From Pseudomonas sp. MWU15-20650 (GTDB taxonomy: Bacteria > Pseudomonadota > Gammaproteobacteria > Pseudomonadales > Pseudomonadaceae), in the NCBI RefSeq assembly GCF_023242475.1, contig NZ_JALJFG010000009.1, positions 1 to 64,000 of the forward strand: a DNA stretch of 64,000 bases, written 5' to 3'. The notes below the pieces were generated by a model. The model did no database searches. It saw nothing but the letters and a program-made list of their open reading frames with translations, and was not told the DNA's origin. Of the stretch, positions 44,852 to 52,839 are shown in pieces (positions within the stretch are counted from its first letter, which is position 1; every line of letters begins with the position of its first letter). The translations under genes were made by a program, and so were the position numbers.

Positions 44852-46386
44852 GACAGGCTACCTTCTGTGGCGCAGTGGGGCGCTGGAACCGGGCGTGATG
44901 CAGAGGGCACCGGCACCAGGCCGGCGACGTAGTCCTTGAGCGCAAAATGCCGGGTGACCTGCTTGAAGCGCCAGGTCGAACCGGGCCACAGCGTGGTGTT
45001 CTTGCCGGTGCGCGGGTCGAGGTACCAACTCTGGCAGCCACCGGTGTTCCAGATGGTGCGCTTGAGCTTGTCTTGCAATTGGATGTTGTAGGCGTGTTCG
45101 ACCGCAGGCTTGACGTCCACCGTGGCGATACGGTGCCGCTGCATCTGTTTCAAGGCATCGAGGATGTAGGTGACCTGGGCCTCGATCATCAGAATCATCG
45201 AGTTATGCCCCAACCCGGTGTTGGGCCCGACGATCAGGAACAGGTTCGGATAGCCCGGCACGGTGGTGCCCTTGTAGGCATGGGCGCCCGTGTGCCAGGC
45301 GTCCATCAGGTCGATGCCGTCGCGACCGATGATGCAGTCGCGCGGTAACGGATCGGTGGCCTGGAAACCGGTGCCGAAGATCAGGCAGTCGGCAGGGTGC
45401 TTGATGCCGTCGGTGGTGATGACCCCGTCGGCTTCGATGCGCAGCACGCCGTCGGTCACCACCTCGACATTGCTGCGCGACAGCGCCGGGTAGTAGTCGT
45501 TGGAGATCAGTACACGCTTGCAACCGATGGTGTAGTCCGGCGTCAGTGTCTTGCGCAGGGAAGGGCGGGCGACGTGTTTATGCAGGTGACGCAGGGCGAT
45601 TTTCTGCACCATCCTCATCAGTCGAGGGTGCAGGGCAAAGCCCACCACACGGCCTTCCAATGCCCAGTAAAAGGCGCCGCGCACTAAGCGTTGGGTGAAG
45701 GGCAGGTGCTTGAACGCCCAGCGCTCGACGCGCGAAATCGCGCGGTCGGGTTTGGGCATGATCCATGGCGCAGTGCGTTGGAACAGGTCCAGGTGTGCCA
45801 CCTGCGGCGCGATCTGCGGTACGAACTGGATGGCACTGGCGCCGGTGCCGATCACGGCGACGCGTTTGCCCTTCAGGGAATAGTCGTGGTCCCACTGCTG
45901 GGAGTGGAAGTGTTTGCCCTTGAAACTGTCCAGCCCTGGAATGTCCGGTAGCGCCGGGCGCGACAAGCCACCCATGCCCGACACCAGCACCCGCGCGCTG
46001 ACCTGGCGGCCATTGCTGAAACTCAGTTGCCAGCGTTGCTGCTGTTCGTCAAACACCGCGCGTTTGAGGCCCATGCCGAAACGCAGGTAGGGCGCCAGCT
46101 CAAAACGCTGGGCGCAGTGCTCCAGGTAGGCGCGGATTTCGGCCTGGGGAGCAAATTGCCGCGTCCACGCCGGGTTGGGGGCAAACGAATACGAATACAC
46201 ATGGGACTGCACGTCACAGGCGCAACCTGGGTAGTGGTTATCGCGCCACGTGCCGCCCAGCGTGTCGGCCCGCTCGGCGACCAGGAAGTCGGTGAACCCG
46301 GCGTCCTTGAGTTTGATCGCCATGCATAGGCCGGCGAAGCCTGAGCCGATGATGGCGATGTCGATTGAGTCGCTGGGGGCATTCAT
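44848..46386 (-). CDS. FAD/NADPH Baeyer-Villiger-type monooxygenase
   Basis: 512 aa. IIGSGFAGLCMAIKL (FAD Rossmann, 12-26), GGTWRDNHYPGCACD, the Baeyer-Villiger fingerprint FxGxxxHxxxW (Phe155, Gly157, His161, Trp165) and a second nucleotide loop GTGASA (180-185). The enzyme inserts oxygen next to a ketone to give an ester or lactone. With the SDR (ketone supply) and the divergent alpha/beta hydrolase (ester cleavage) it would complete a sub-terminal alkane route; this is inferred from neighbours. A steroid or aryl ketone is an alternative substrate. Confidence 0.88.
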   Translation of the reverse strand: MNAPSDSIDIAIIGSGFAGLCMAIKLKDAGFTDFLVAERADTLGGTWRDNHYPGCACDVQSHVYSYSFAPNPAWTRQFAPQAEIRAYLEHCAQRFELAPYLRFGMGLKRAVFDEQQQRWQLSFSNGRQVSARVLVSGMGGLSRPALPDIPGLDSFKGKHFHSQQWDHDYSLKGKRVAVIGTGASAIQFVPQIAPQVAHLDLFQRTAPWIMPKPDRAISRVERWAFKHLPFTQRLVRGAFYWALEGRVVGFALHPRLMRMVQKIALRHLHKHVARPSLRKTLTPDYTIGCKRVLISNDYYPALSRSNVEVVTDGVLRIEADGVITTDGIKHPADCLIFGTGFQATDPLPRDCIIGRDGIDLMDAWHTGAHAYKGTTVPGYPNLFLIVGPNTGLGHNSMILMIEAQVTYILDALKQMQRHRIATVDVKPAVEHAYNIQLQDKLKRTIWNTGGCQSWYLDPRTGKNTTLWPGSTWRFKQVTRHFALKDYVAGLVPVPSASRPVPAPHCATEGSLS

Positions 46387-46563
46387 AAGCAGAGTCTCAT
46401 GGGTAAGCGTCTTGTGGGCATCGGACGTGCTCCTGTTTTTGTTTTGTCTTTTAGATAGAACACCATTGCAAAGGAAAATTGAATTATTTATTTTAAAAAA
46501 GATTTTAAATAATCTACCTGAAAAAATCGCCTACGCTAGGACCTTGTTCCGCAGGTGCGACTT

Positions 46564-46593
46564 GTCCGACGGACGCGCACCGTCTGTACAGAC
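46564..46593. promoter_or_regulatory. Two adjacent palindromes between divergent BVMO and hydrolase genes
   Basis: GTCCG-A-CGGAC (46564-46574) and the perfect 12-mer GTCTGTACAGAC (46582-46593) lie side by side, centres 18-19 bp apart. This looks like a tandem operator for a dimeric repressor such as a TetR-type protein; no regulator gene adjoins. An AT-rich block (46470-46520) occupies the rest of the 292-bp gap and probably holds the promoters. Confidence 0.5.
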
Positions 46594-46678
46594 AGTTTGG
46601 TCCAGGGTGTGGACGATGGCTGAGGCCGTGATCAATTCCGGTCGGGTCGCCAGCGGCAGGGAAGCAGAGGACCGAGCT

Positions 46679-47677
46679 ATGGCTGTCGAATGGGTTGTCG
46701 CTGCGGGTGTGGTGGTGGGCGCCAGTGCTGTTTTATGGGGCCTGAGCGCCTGGATCACGCGGCGTATTGAAAACGCCGTTCCGATCAACGGGCGCTTTGT
46801 AGAGGTCGATGGCGAGCGCTTTCATTATGTAGAAGAAGGCAAAGGCCCACCGTTGGTGATGATCCACGGGCTGATGGGCAGCAGCCGTAACCTGACCTAT
46901 GCCTTGTCCGGGCAGTTGCGTGAGCGCTTTCGGGTTATCACCGTAGACCGTCCGGGGTCTGGCTATTCCACCCGGCACGCCGGCACAGCGGCAGACCTGC
47001 CGGCACAGGCACGCCAAATCGCCGCTTTTATCAAGACCCTCGACCTGGATAAACCGTTGGTACTGGGGCATTCGCTCGGCGGGGCGATAGCCCTGGGGCT
47101 GGCCCTCGACCATCCTCACGCGGTGTCCGGGCTGATCCTGGTCGCGCCGCTGACGCATCCGCAGCGCAGGTTGCCGCTGGTGTTTCTGTCATTGGCGGTG
47201 CGCCCGGCCTGGTTGCGGCGCTGGGTGTCGCACACCCTGACTATGCCTGTCGGCCTGCTGACCAAAGGTTCGGTGGTGAAGGGCGTGTTTGCCCCCGATC
47301 CTGCGCCAGACGACTTCGCCACGCGCGGTGGCGGGTTGCTGGGTATGCGTCCTGACAACTTTTATGCCGCGTCCACTGAGGTCAACCTGATCAATGATTG
47401 CCTGCCGGACATGGTCAAGCGTTACCCGCAACTGACCCTGCCCATCGGGCTGATTTATGGCGCGCGCGACAAGGTGCTCGACTTCCAGAAGCACGGCCAG
47501 GCGTTGGCCAGCAAGGTGCCAGGGCTGAAGCTGCAGGTGGTGGAGGGCCGTGGCCATATGTTGCCGATCACCGCCACAGAGCACGTTGCAGCGCTCGTGG
47601 AGCACGTGGCGAAGCGGGTCAGGCCAGCGCAAAGCGCCACGGTATTGCACCCAGCCTTTGCCCCGGCGAGTAAATAA
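46679..47677 (+). CDS. Alpha/beta hydrolase, membrane-anchored, probable esterase
   Basis: 332 aa. An N-terminal hydrophobic segment (VVAAGVVVGASAVLWGLSAW) suggests a membrane anchor. The hydrolase core has the oxyanion motif HGLMGSS, the nucleophile elbow GHSLGGA (Ser near residue 126), Asp in IYGARDKVLD and His in GRGHMLPI. The ATG at 46679 has AGAGGA upstream; an in-frame ATG at 46616 is possible. Divergent from the BVMO gene, it could hydrolyse the ester that the BVMO makes. Confidence 0.85.
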   Translation: MAVEWVVAAGVVVGASAVLWGLSAWITRRIENAVPINGRFVEVDGERFHYVEEGKGPPLVMIHGLMGSSRNLTYALSGQLRERFRVITVDRPGSGYSTRHAGTAADLPAQARQIAAFIKTLDLDKPLVLGHSLGGAIALGLALDHPHAVSGLILVAPLTHPQRRLPLVFLSLAVRPAWLRRWVSHTLTMPVGLLTKGSVVKGVFAPDPAPDDFATRGGGLLGMRPDNFYAASTEVNLINDCLPDMVKRYPQLTLPIGLIYGARDKVLDFQKHGQALASKVPGLKLQVVEGRGHMLPITATEHVAALVEHVAKRVRPAQSATVLHPAFAPASK

Positions 47678-47827
47678 TTGGCTACCCGACTCGCGGCTCA
47701 AAGGCGTCGATGCCTGCCCTAGACACCTGACCAAACAGCTGAAAAAGAGACTGCTCGGTCACGAAAAAAAGGGCTCGAAAAACTAGTTGACGACCTAACG
47801 ATTCCGCGCTATTTATTTAAAAAATTA

Positions 47828-47847
47828 TTTCAATGTCTAATTTGAAA
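47828..47847. promoter_or_regulatory. Inverted repeat upstream of alkB
   Basis: TTTCAA and TTGAAA flank eight bases; a further TTGAA follows at 47854. It lies in an AT-rich block (47790-47895) about 150 bp before the alkB ATG. The same TTCAA-N8-TTGAA core recurs upstream of fadE at 52765. The remaining 316-bp gap between the hydrolase and alkB holds no gene that I can see. Confidence 0.45.
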
Positions 47848-47993
47848 CAATTTTTGAAATGCCTAAGAGCGAATAAAATAATGAAAAAAACGTCTTTTAT
47901 CGCATGGTTGATTTCTCGGAGCAGTCAGCGCTCCGTTAACCTGTTGGCTGTTCAATATCCTGCCCTGCCCACCGAATGCGTTCGGAGGTTGCC

Positions 47994-49274
47994 ATGAATC
48001 AGACCCTGGCAGCTCCACACGTCTGGGCCGACGGCAAACGCCACCTGTGGTGGCTCGGCATCATGCCCCTGGCAACCCCGTTGCTCTCTGGCGCCCTGGC
48101 AATCACCACTGGCGTACAGCAACTGTGGTGGGTCGGCGTACTGGTGATCTTCGGCCTGATCCCCCTGATCGATGGCCTGCTGGGTGAAGATGTCAGCAAT
48201 CCGCCAGAGTCCGCCGTCAGCAACCTTGAATCCCAAAGCTACTATCGCTGGATCGTTTATACCGGTGTGCTCTTCGTCATCACCTCGGTGGTGGTGACCG
48301 GTTGGCTGGCCGCCGGCGGCATCGACTGGATCATCAACGGTGGCCTGTTGCACGTCACTGCTGCGCTGGAGCCTTCGAGCTGGCTGGCCAAAACCGCTGC
48401 GTTCATCACTGCACGCACCGAGCTGCACGGTGAGGTCAGCGGGTTCACGTACCTGGGCATGGCGATGTCCACCGGTGCCGCTACCGGCATTGCGATCAAC
48501 ACCGCCCATGAGTTGGGGCACAAGCCCAAGCCGCTGGAAGTGTTCCTGGCCAAGGTCACCCTGGCGCCCACGTTCTACGGGCACTTCTACACCGAACACA
48601 ACCGTGGCCATCACGTGCGCGTCGCCACGCCGGAAGATCCGGCCAGCTCGCGGCTGGGGGAAAGTTTCTGGGCGTTCCTGCCGCGCTCGGTGTGGTTCAG
48701 TGCCGTGTCGGCCTGGAACCTGGAGCGCGAACGCCTGCGCAAACTCGGCCTGCCGGCATTGCACTGGAAGAACGCGGTGCTCAGCGCCTGGATGTACAGC
48801 GTGGTGTTGTGGGGCGCAATGATCGTCTGGCTGGGAGCGGCGGTGATTCCGTTCCTGATCATCCAGGGCATCTACGGGTTCTCGTTGCTGGAAGTGGTGA
48901 ACTACGTCGAGCACTACGGCCTCAAGCGCCAGAAGTTGCCCAACGGCCGTTATGAGCGTTGCTCGCCACGGCATTCATGGAACAGTAATCGGATTGTCAC
49001 CAATATCTTTCTGTTCCAGTTGCAACGGCACTCCGATCACCATGCCAACCCCACGCGCAGTTATCAGTCGTTGCGTCACTTCGATGAATCACCGCAACTT
49101 CCCTATGGGTACGCGAGCATGATTGTCTGGGCGTATGTCCCTTATTTGTGGCGGCGGCGTATGGATCATCGCGTGCTTGATCATTACGCCGGTGATATCA
49201 CCCAGACGAATATGCAACCGTCACAGCGATTGAAGTACATGGAAAAGTACAGCAACCACACGACGCCGATGTGA
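47994..49274 (+). CDS. alkB: Alkane 1-monooxygenase AlkB
   Basis: 426 aa, integral membrane di-iron hydroxylase that oxidises medium/long n-alkanes to 1-alkanols with rubredoxin as electron donor. All histidine motifs are present: HELGHK (near residue 170), EHNRGHHVRVATPEDPAS (near 200), NYVEHYGL, and LQRHSDHHA (near 342). Six hydrophobic helices can be read. The ATG at 47994 is preceded by GGAGG. No rubredoxin gene is in the window. Confidence 0.96.
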   Translation: MNQTLAAPHVWADGKRHLWWLGIMPLATPLLSGALAITTGVQQLWWVGVLVIFGLIPLIDGLLGEDVSNPPESAVSNLESQSYYRWIVYTGVLFVITSVVVTGWLAAGGIDWIINGGLLHVTAALEPSSWLAKTAAFITARTELHGEVSGFTYLGMAMSTGAATGIAINTAHELGHKPKPLEVFLAKVTLAPTFYGHFYTEHNRGHHVRVATPEDPASSRLGESFWAFLPRSVWFSAVSAWNLERERLRKLGLPALHWKNAVLSAWMYSVVLWGAMIVWLGAAVIPFLIIQGIYGFSLLEVVNYVEHYGLKRQKLPNGRYERCSPRHSWNSNRIVTNIFLFQLQRHSDHHANPTRSYQSLRHFDESPQLPYGYASMIVWAYVPYLWRRRMDHRVLDHYAGDITQTNMQPSQRLKYMEKYSNHTTPM

Positions 49275-49404
49275 AGTCTCTGGTCAGTCGCGGTACTCGG
49301 GATCTTAGTATCGCGCAGTTTCATATTGCCCGGCGTTTACCGGTTTAGTTGCAAGACAGTGGTTTGACCCGAACAACAATAATGTCAAGGGAAGGACGTA
49401 CACC

Positions 49405-49899
49405 ATGCAAGCACCTGCCAAGTTCACCACGCACATTGTATTGGCGGCATTGGGGTTGATCGCTTATCACCAGGCCCAGGCCGCCCGTATCGAACCTGCC
49501 GGTAGCGCCTTTACCGCCCAGGGCCCGATCAGCTTTTCCAAAGGCGCGTTGATCAGTGCCGACTGCACTATCAAGGTGGCCGGCAACGTGGCGGCCGATG
49601 GCACCTCAGCCCATGTCGATAAAGTTGAATTTGAGGGCGGGCTCAAATGCAGCCGCGTTGAAGCCATTAACTTGCCGTGGATCCTGGTGGCCAAGGACAC
49701 CCAAAGCGGCGCCATGTCGAAGATCAGCGTGGATGTGCATGCCTTTGGCCTGGGTGGCAAGTGCGGCCCGTCCACGGCGGAAGGTACTTGGGATAACGCC
49801 ACCGGCAAGTTGGAAGCCGCCAATGTCCCGATTGGCGAGGACTGCAAGATCAAGACGGTGTCGATCAAGATGCCGCCCAACTTCAAAGTTGTCGAATAA
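49405..49899 (+). CDS. PraB-like secreted protein, copy 1
   Basis: 164 aa with a Sec signal peptide (cut after HQAQA). It belongs to the family of PraB ('protein activator of alkane oxidation'), secreted or surface proteins thought to help alkane uptake. Four cysteines (SADC, LKC, GGKCGPS, GEDC) match the positions in the two following copies, which suggests two disulfides. It is the most divergent of the three and has a charged C terminus. It starts 130 bp after alkB. Confidence 0.8.
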   Translation: MQAPAKFTTHIVLAALGLIAYHQAQAARIEPAGSAFTAQGPISFSKGALISADCTIKVAGNVAADGTSAHVDKVEFEGGLKCSRVEAINLPWILVAKDTQSGAMSKISVDVHAFGLGGKCGPSTAEGTWDNATGKLEAANVPIGEDCKIKTVSIKMPPNFKVVE

Positions 49900-50032
49900 A
49901 CCTGTCCGAATGTTGTAGCGGTTAATGAATTGAAATTTGGCTGGAAAGGGAAGTTCTGCAGATTCACCGTGACCTCTCGATCATGGCCATTACCCCTGGC
50001 GAATGACTCGCCATTACATGTGAGGAAAAACA

Positions 50033-50515
50033 ATGAAAAGCTTGAAAACCCTCGTTTGTGTTGCTTCTTTTGCACTGTGCTTTGGCGCCGCGTCGATGGC
50101 TACTGCCGCCACCATTACCCCGGACGGTCCATTCTCCACCAGTGCCGGCAGCATCGTGGTGAAATCGCCGTCGTCCTTTGGGGCTGCCGTGACCTGCGGC
50201 ATCACCTTCACCGGTAATGTCAGTGGCGGTGTCGCGTCGATCAATGGTGCAACACTGACCGGTGGCGGCCTGTGCTCCTTGCCGACGCTCACCAACCTGC
50301 CGTGGGTGCTGACCGCTACAGCGCCAACCGCAGGGAACGTGACCAATGTTGGTTACAAGATCGCTTCGATCCCGGCAACCAATTGCGGCCCAACCCCAAT
50401 CGTTGTGGCGTGGGATGCGGCGTCCAAGAAGCTGACGGCCACCAACCAGTCGCTGAGCGGCAACTGCACTGTGGTGTCCCTGGATGTGACCGCGCCAACA
50501 TTGTCTGTTCAATGA
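50033..50515 (+). CDS. praB: Alkane oxidation protein activator PraB
   Basis: 160 aa: signal peptide MKSLKTLVCVASFALCFG with cleavage after MATAA, then a small beta-rich domain with TITPDGPFSTSAG, SSFGAAVTCGITFTG, GGGLCSLPTLTNLPW, NCGPTPIVV and SGNCTVVSLDVT. This is the copy closest to PraB of alkane-grown Pseudomonas. A strong hairpin follows, which fits a highly expressed message. Its role is outside the cell; the mechanism is unknown. Confidence 0.85.
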   Translation: MKSLKTLVCVASFALCFGAASMATAATITPDGPFSTSAGSIVVKSPSSFGAAVTCGITFTGNVSGGVASINGATLTGGGLCSLPTLTNLPWVLTATAPTAGNVTNVGYKIASIPATNCGPTPIVVAWDAASKKLTATNQSLSGNCTVVSLDVTAPTLSVQ

Positions 50516-50553
50516 GTCGCACCACTTCGTTAGGGCTGATCACCCGTTGATGG

Positions 50554-50577
50554 CAGGGGCCTCGAAAGAGGCCCCTG
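50554..50577 (+). terminator. 10-bp hairpin with GAAA loop after praB
   Basis: CAGGGGCCTC and GAGGCCCCTG pair perfectly around a GAAA tetraloop, followed by TTAACG. The stem is terminator-like but the U-run is short, so partial termination or 3'-end protection of the praB message is likely, giving lower expression of copy 3. Confidence 0.6.
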
Positions 50578-50613
50578 TTAACGCGGCGGTATTGACTGTC
50601 GAGGGAACTGACA

Positions 50614-51111
50614 ATGCGCAGTGCGTTGAAGTGGATATTAAGTACAGTGTTATTGGCCAACGGGGTGGGCGTCGCGAGTGTCGCGCAGGCGTTTCAGTTT
50701 GTACCCGCAGGGCCATTTACCAGTGCTGCCGGCGTACTCAAAATAAAAACACCTTCCAGTTTTGGCGCAACGCTGACCTGCGCACTGTCCATGAGCGGGG
50801 AGGTCAGCGCGTTTACCGGGCTCAAAATAACCAGTGTTTCAATTACCGGGCCGGGTATATGCAGTTTGTTAAAAGCCAAGTACCTGAGTTGGCCGGTGAG
50901 TGCTAACTCGCTCAGTTCGGTGAATATTTCCGATATGGGGTTTTCCCTGGTCGGTAGCGTTCTACCCCCCTCCAATTGTGGGGTGAGTGAAATTAATGCG
51001 AATTGGAACCCGGCCAATAAAAGCGTAACGGCCTCCAATCAAGCTTTGTCGGGAAACTGCACGATTGAACAGTTGGATATTGTGTTCCCGGCATTGTCGC
51101 TCGTGATGTGA
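50614..51111 (+). CDS. PraB-like secreted protein, copy 3
   Basis: 165 aa with signal peptide (cut after SVAQA). FVPAGPFTSAAGVLKIKTPS, the TLTCALSMSGEV block, GPGICSLL, NCGVSEINANW and SGNCTIEQLD align directly with PraB, with all four cysteines kept. Codon use is more AT-rich than in its neighbours (AAAATAAAAACACC, AATAAAAGC), which hints at faster divergence or a different origin. It lies 98 bp after praB and 50 bp before the FadL-type gene. Confidence 0.8.
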   Translation: MRSALKWILSTVLLANGVGVASVAQAFQFVPAGPFTSAAGVLKIKTPSSFGATLTCALSMSGEVSAFTGLKITSVSITGPGICSLLKAKYLSWPVSANSLSSVNISDMGFSLVGSVLPPSNCGVSEINANWNPANKSVTASNQALSGNCTIEQLDIVFPALSLVM

Positions 51112-51161
51112 ATAACAAGGCACGCTGGATTAAGTGGCTGCGATAATAATAGGGGTACTCC

Positions 51162-52607
51162 ATGAATAATAAAAAACAACACGCCCGCACATTACTCGGG
51201 TTGGCATTGGTTGGGGGGCTGATCACCACTGGCCCGGTACAGGCGGGCGGGTTTTCTACCCCGACCTACGGCGCGCCCGGTTGGGGCCGTGCGTTTGGTG
51301 GCGGCTCGTTGTTCAAGAACGATCCGAGCGCGGCCTATAACAACCCGGCCGCCATGGCTTTCATTGATTCAACCATTGCGCAACAGACCGTCGATTACGC
51401 CCGGGTCAAGATCAAGTACTCGGGCCAGGCTTATGACCACAATGGCAATCCGGTGACCCATACGCCGGTCTTGGATGATCAGGGTAACTTGGGCGACCCG
51501 ACCCTCAACACCAACAATGGCGGCCAAGGCGGCTTTACCGCCTGGTTGCCAACCGGCTTTCTGGTCATTCCCATCGGTGATCGTTTCGCCTTTGGCCTGA
51601 GTCAGGTCGTACCCCAGGGCATGAAAACCACCTGGGACGAAAACTCCAAGCTGCGCGATTTTGCGGTCGACACCAAGATCGAGACCGTCGGCCTGACAGG
51701 CTCCCTGTCGTTCAAGGTCAATGATCAGTTTTCGGTCGGTGGTGGTGCCATCGTTCAGCGTAGCCAAGGGTTTGTCAGCCAGAACATCGACTTGCTGGCT
51801 GCCGCGGATGTCTCTCCGGGGCTGGGAGGGACCGGTTTTCCGACCGGCGTAGGGCATTCCTTGATGCGTGTGAAAGTCGACAACGTCTCGGTGGGCTGGT
51901 TTGGGGGTGTCGTCTGGAAGCCGACGGCGCAAGACACCCTGGGCTTGAACTATCACGCCAAGATCAAAAACAAGATGACCGGTAAATACAACATTTACAC
52001 GGATGCCGTCGGCCGTAACGCGATGACCAACCCGATCGGTCCAAACGGCGAAACCCTGGTTGAAATGGCGTACCCGGGCCTCAAGCTGTTCCCGGATGGC
52101 GCACATGCCAGCACTCAACTGGATATCCCGGCGACTGCGGCGATTGACTGGGTCCACCAGTTCAATGACCGCTGGACGTTGGGCGTGAGTGCGCAGTGGA
52201 CTGAATGGTCTTCGTTCCAGGACCTGACGCTCAAGTCGCAAGGCTCGACCATTGTTGCCATCCCCTACAACTACAAGAATGCCTGGATGACCTCGATCGG
52301 CGGGGACTACAAAGCCACCGACGAACTCACCCTGCGTGCAGGTGTGGCCTACGACCAGACGCCGACGCGTAACTCCACTCGTGACCCTCGGATCCCCGAC
52401 GGTGATCGCTACTTCCTCGCGTTTGGTGCCGGTTATGACATCAAGGCCGTGCCTGGCCTGTCGGTGGATGCCGCTTACTCGCACCAGTTTGTCCAGAAGG
52501 TCAACCTGAAGACCAAGAACGTTGATCGCCTGGGTGCTGCTCAACTGGACGGCCAGGCCGAGTCTTCCGGTGATGTGGTCAGCTTGTCGGCCACCTATAA
52601 GTTCTAA
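51162..52607 (+). CDS. FadL/TodX-family outer-membrane channel
   Basis: 481 aa. Signal peptide cut after GPVQA; the mature protein begins GGFSTPTYGAPGWGRAFGGG, an N-terminal hatch like that of FadL, with NDPSAAYNNPAAMAFI (the FadL NPA block), and ends in alternating beta strands with a terminal Phe (SLSATYKF). It should pass long-chain fatty acids or alkanes across the outer membrane. A terminator follows, so it closes the alkB-side transcript. Confidence 0.9.
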   Translation: MNNKKQHARTLLGLALVGGLITTGPVQAGGFSTPTYGAPGWGRAFGGGSLFKNDPSAAYNNPAAMAFIDSTIAQQTVDYARVKIKYSGQAYDHNGNPVTHTPVLDDQGNLGDPTLNTNNGGQGGFTAWLPTGFLVIPIGDRFAFGLSQVVPQGMKTTWDENSKLRDFAVDTKIETVGLTGSLSFKVNDQFSVGGGAIVQRSQGFVSQNIDLLAAADVSPGLGGTGFPTGVGHSLMRVKVDNVSVGWFGGVVWKPTAQDTLGLNYHAKIKNKMTGKYNIYTDAVGRNAMTNPIGPNGETLVEMAYPGLKLFPDGAHASTQLDIPATAAIDWVHQFNDRWTLGVSAQWTEWSSFQDLTLKSQGSTIVAIPYNYKNAWMTSIGGDYKATDELTLRAGVAYDQTPTRNSTRDPRIPDGDRYFLAFGAGYDIKAVPGLSVDAAYSHQFVQKVNLKTKNVDRLGAAQLDGQAESSGDVVSLSATYKF

Positions 52608-52670
52608 AGGGCATGCCGTGGGGCCGGGTCTCCAGCGCATCTGGGGCGCGGCCCGCACTGTCCTCCTGAC

Positions 52671-52704
52671 GGCAGGTTAGCCTCGGCTACCTGCCTCCTT
52701 TCTT
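52671..52704 (+). terminator. Rho-independent terminator after the FadL-type gene
   Basis: GGCAGGTTAGCC and GGCTACCTGCC pair with a single bulged T around a 2-base gap region, followed by TCCTTTCTT. It lies 64 bp past the stop codon and separates this unit from the fadE operon. Confidence 0.6.
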
Positions 52705-52763
52705 ACGTGCGCATGGCTGACTCGCTCGGCCGTGATTTTTTTCGGCGAAGCATTAAATAAAAA

Positions 52764-52795
52764 TTTCAAAACAAAATTTGAATTTGTCGTTTCAA
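52764..52795. promoter_or_regulatory. Three evenly spaced TTCAA/TTGAA half-sites upstream of fadE
   Basis: TTTCAA-N8-TTGAA-N8-TTCAA: alternating half-sites at 52765, 52778 and 52791, each 13 bp apart. The first pair has the same arms and spacing as the repeat upstream of alkB (47828-47847). It ends 44 bp before the fadE ATG in an AT-rich promoter-like block. Confidence 0.45.
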
Positions 52796-52839
52796 GTTTG
52801 TAGTGTGGTTTCACGCCCTGAATCAAGTAGAGGTCTCCC

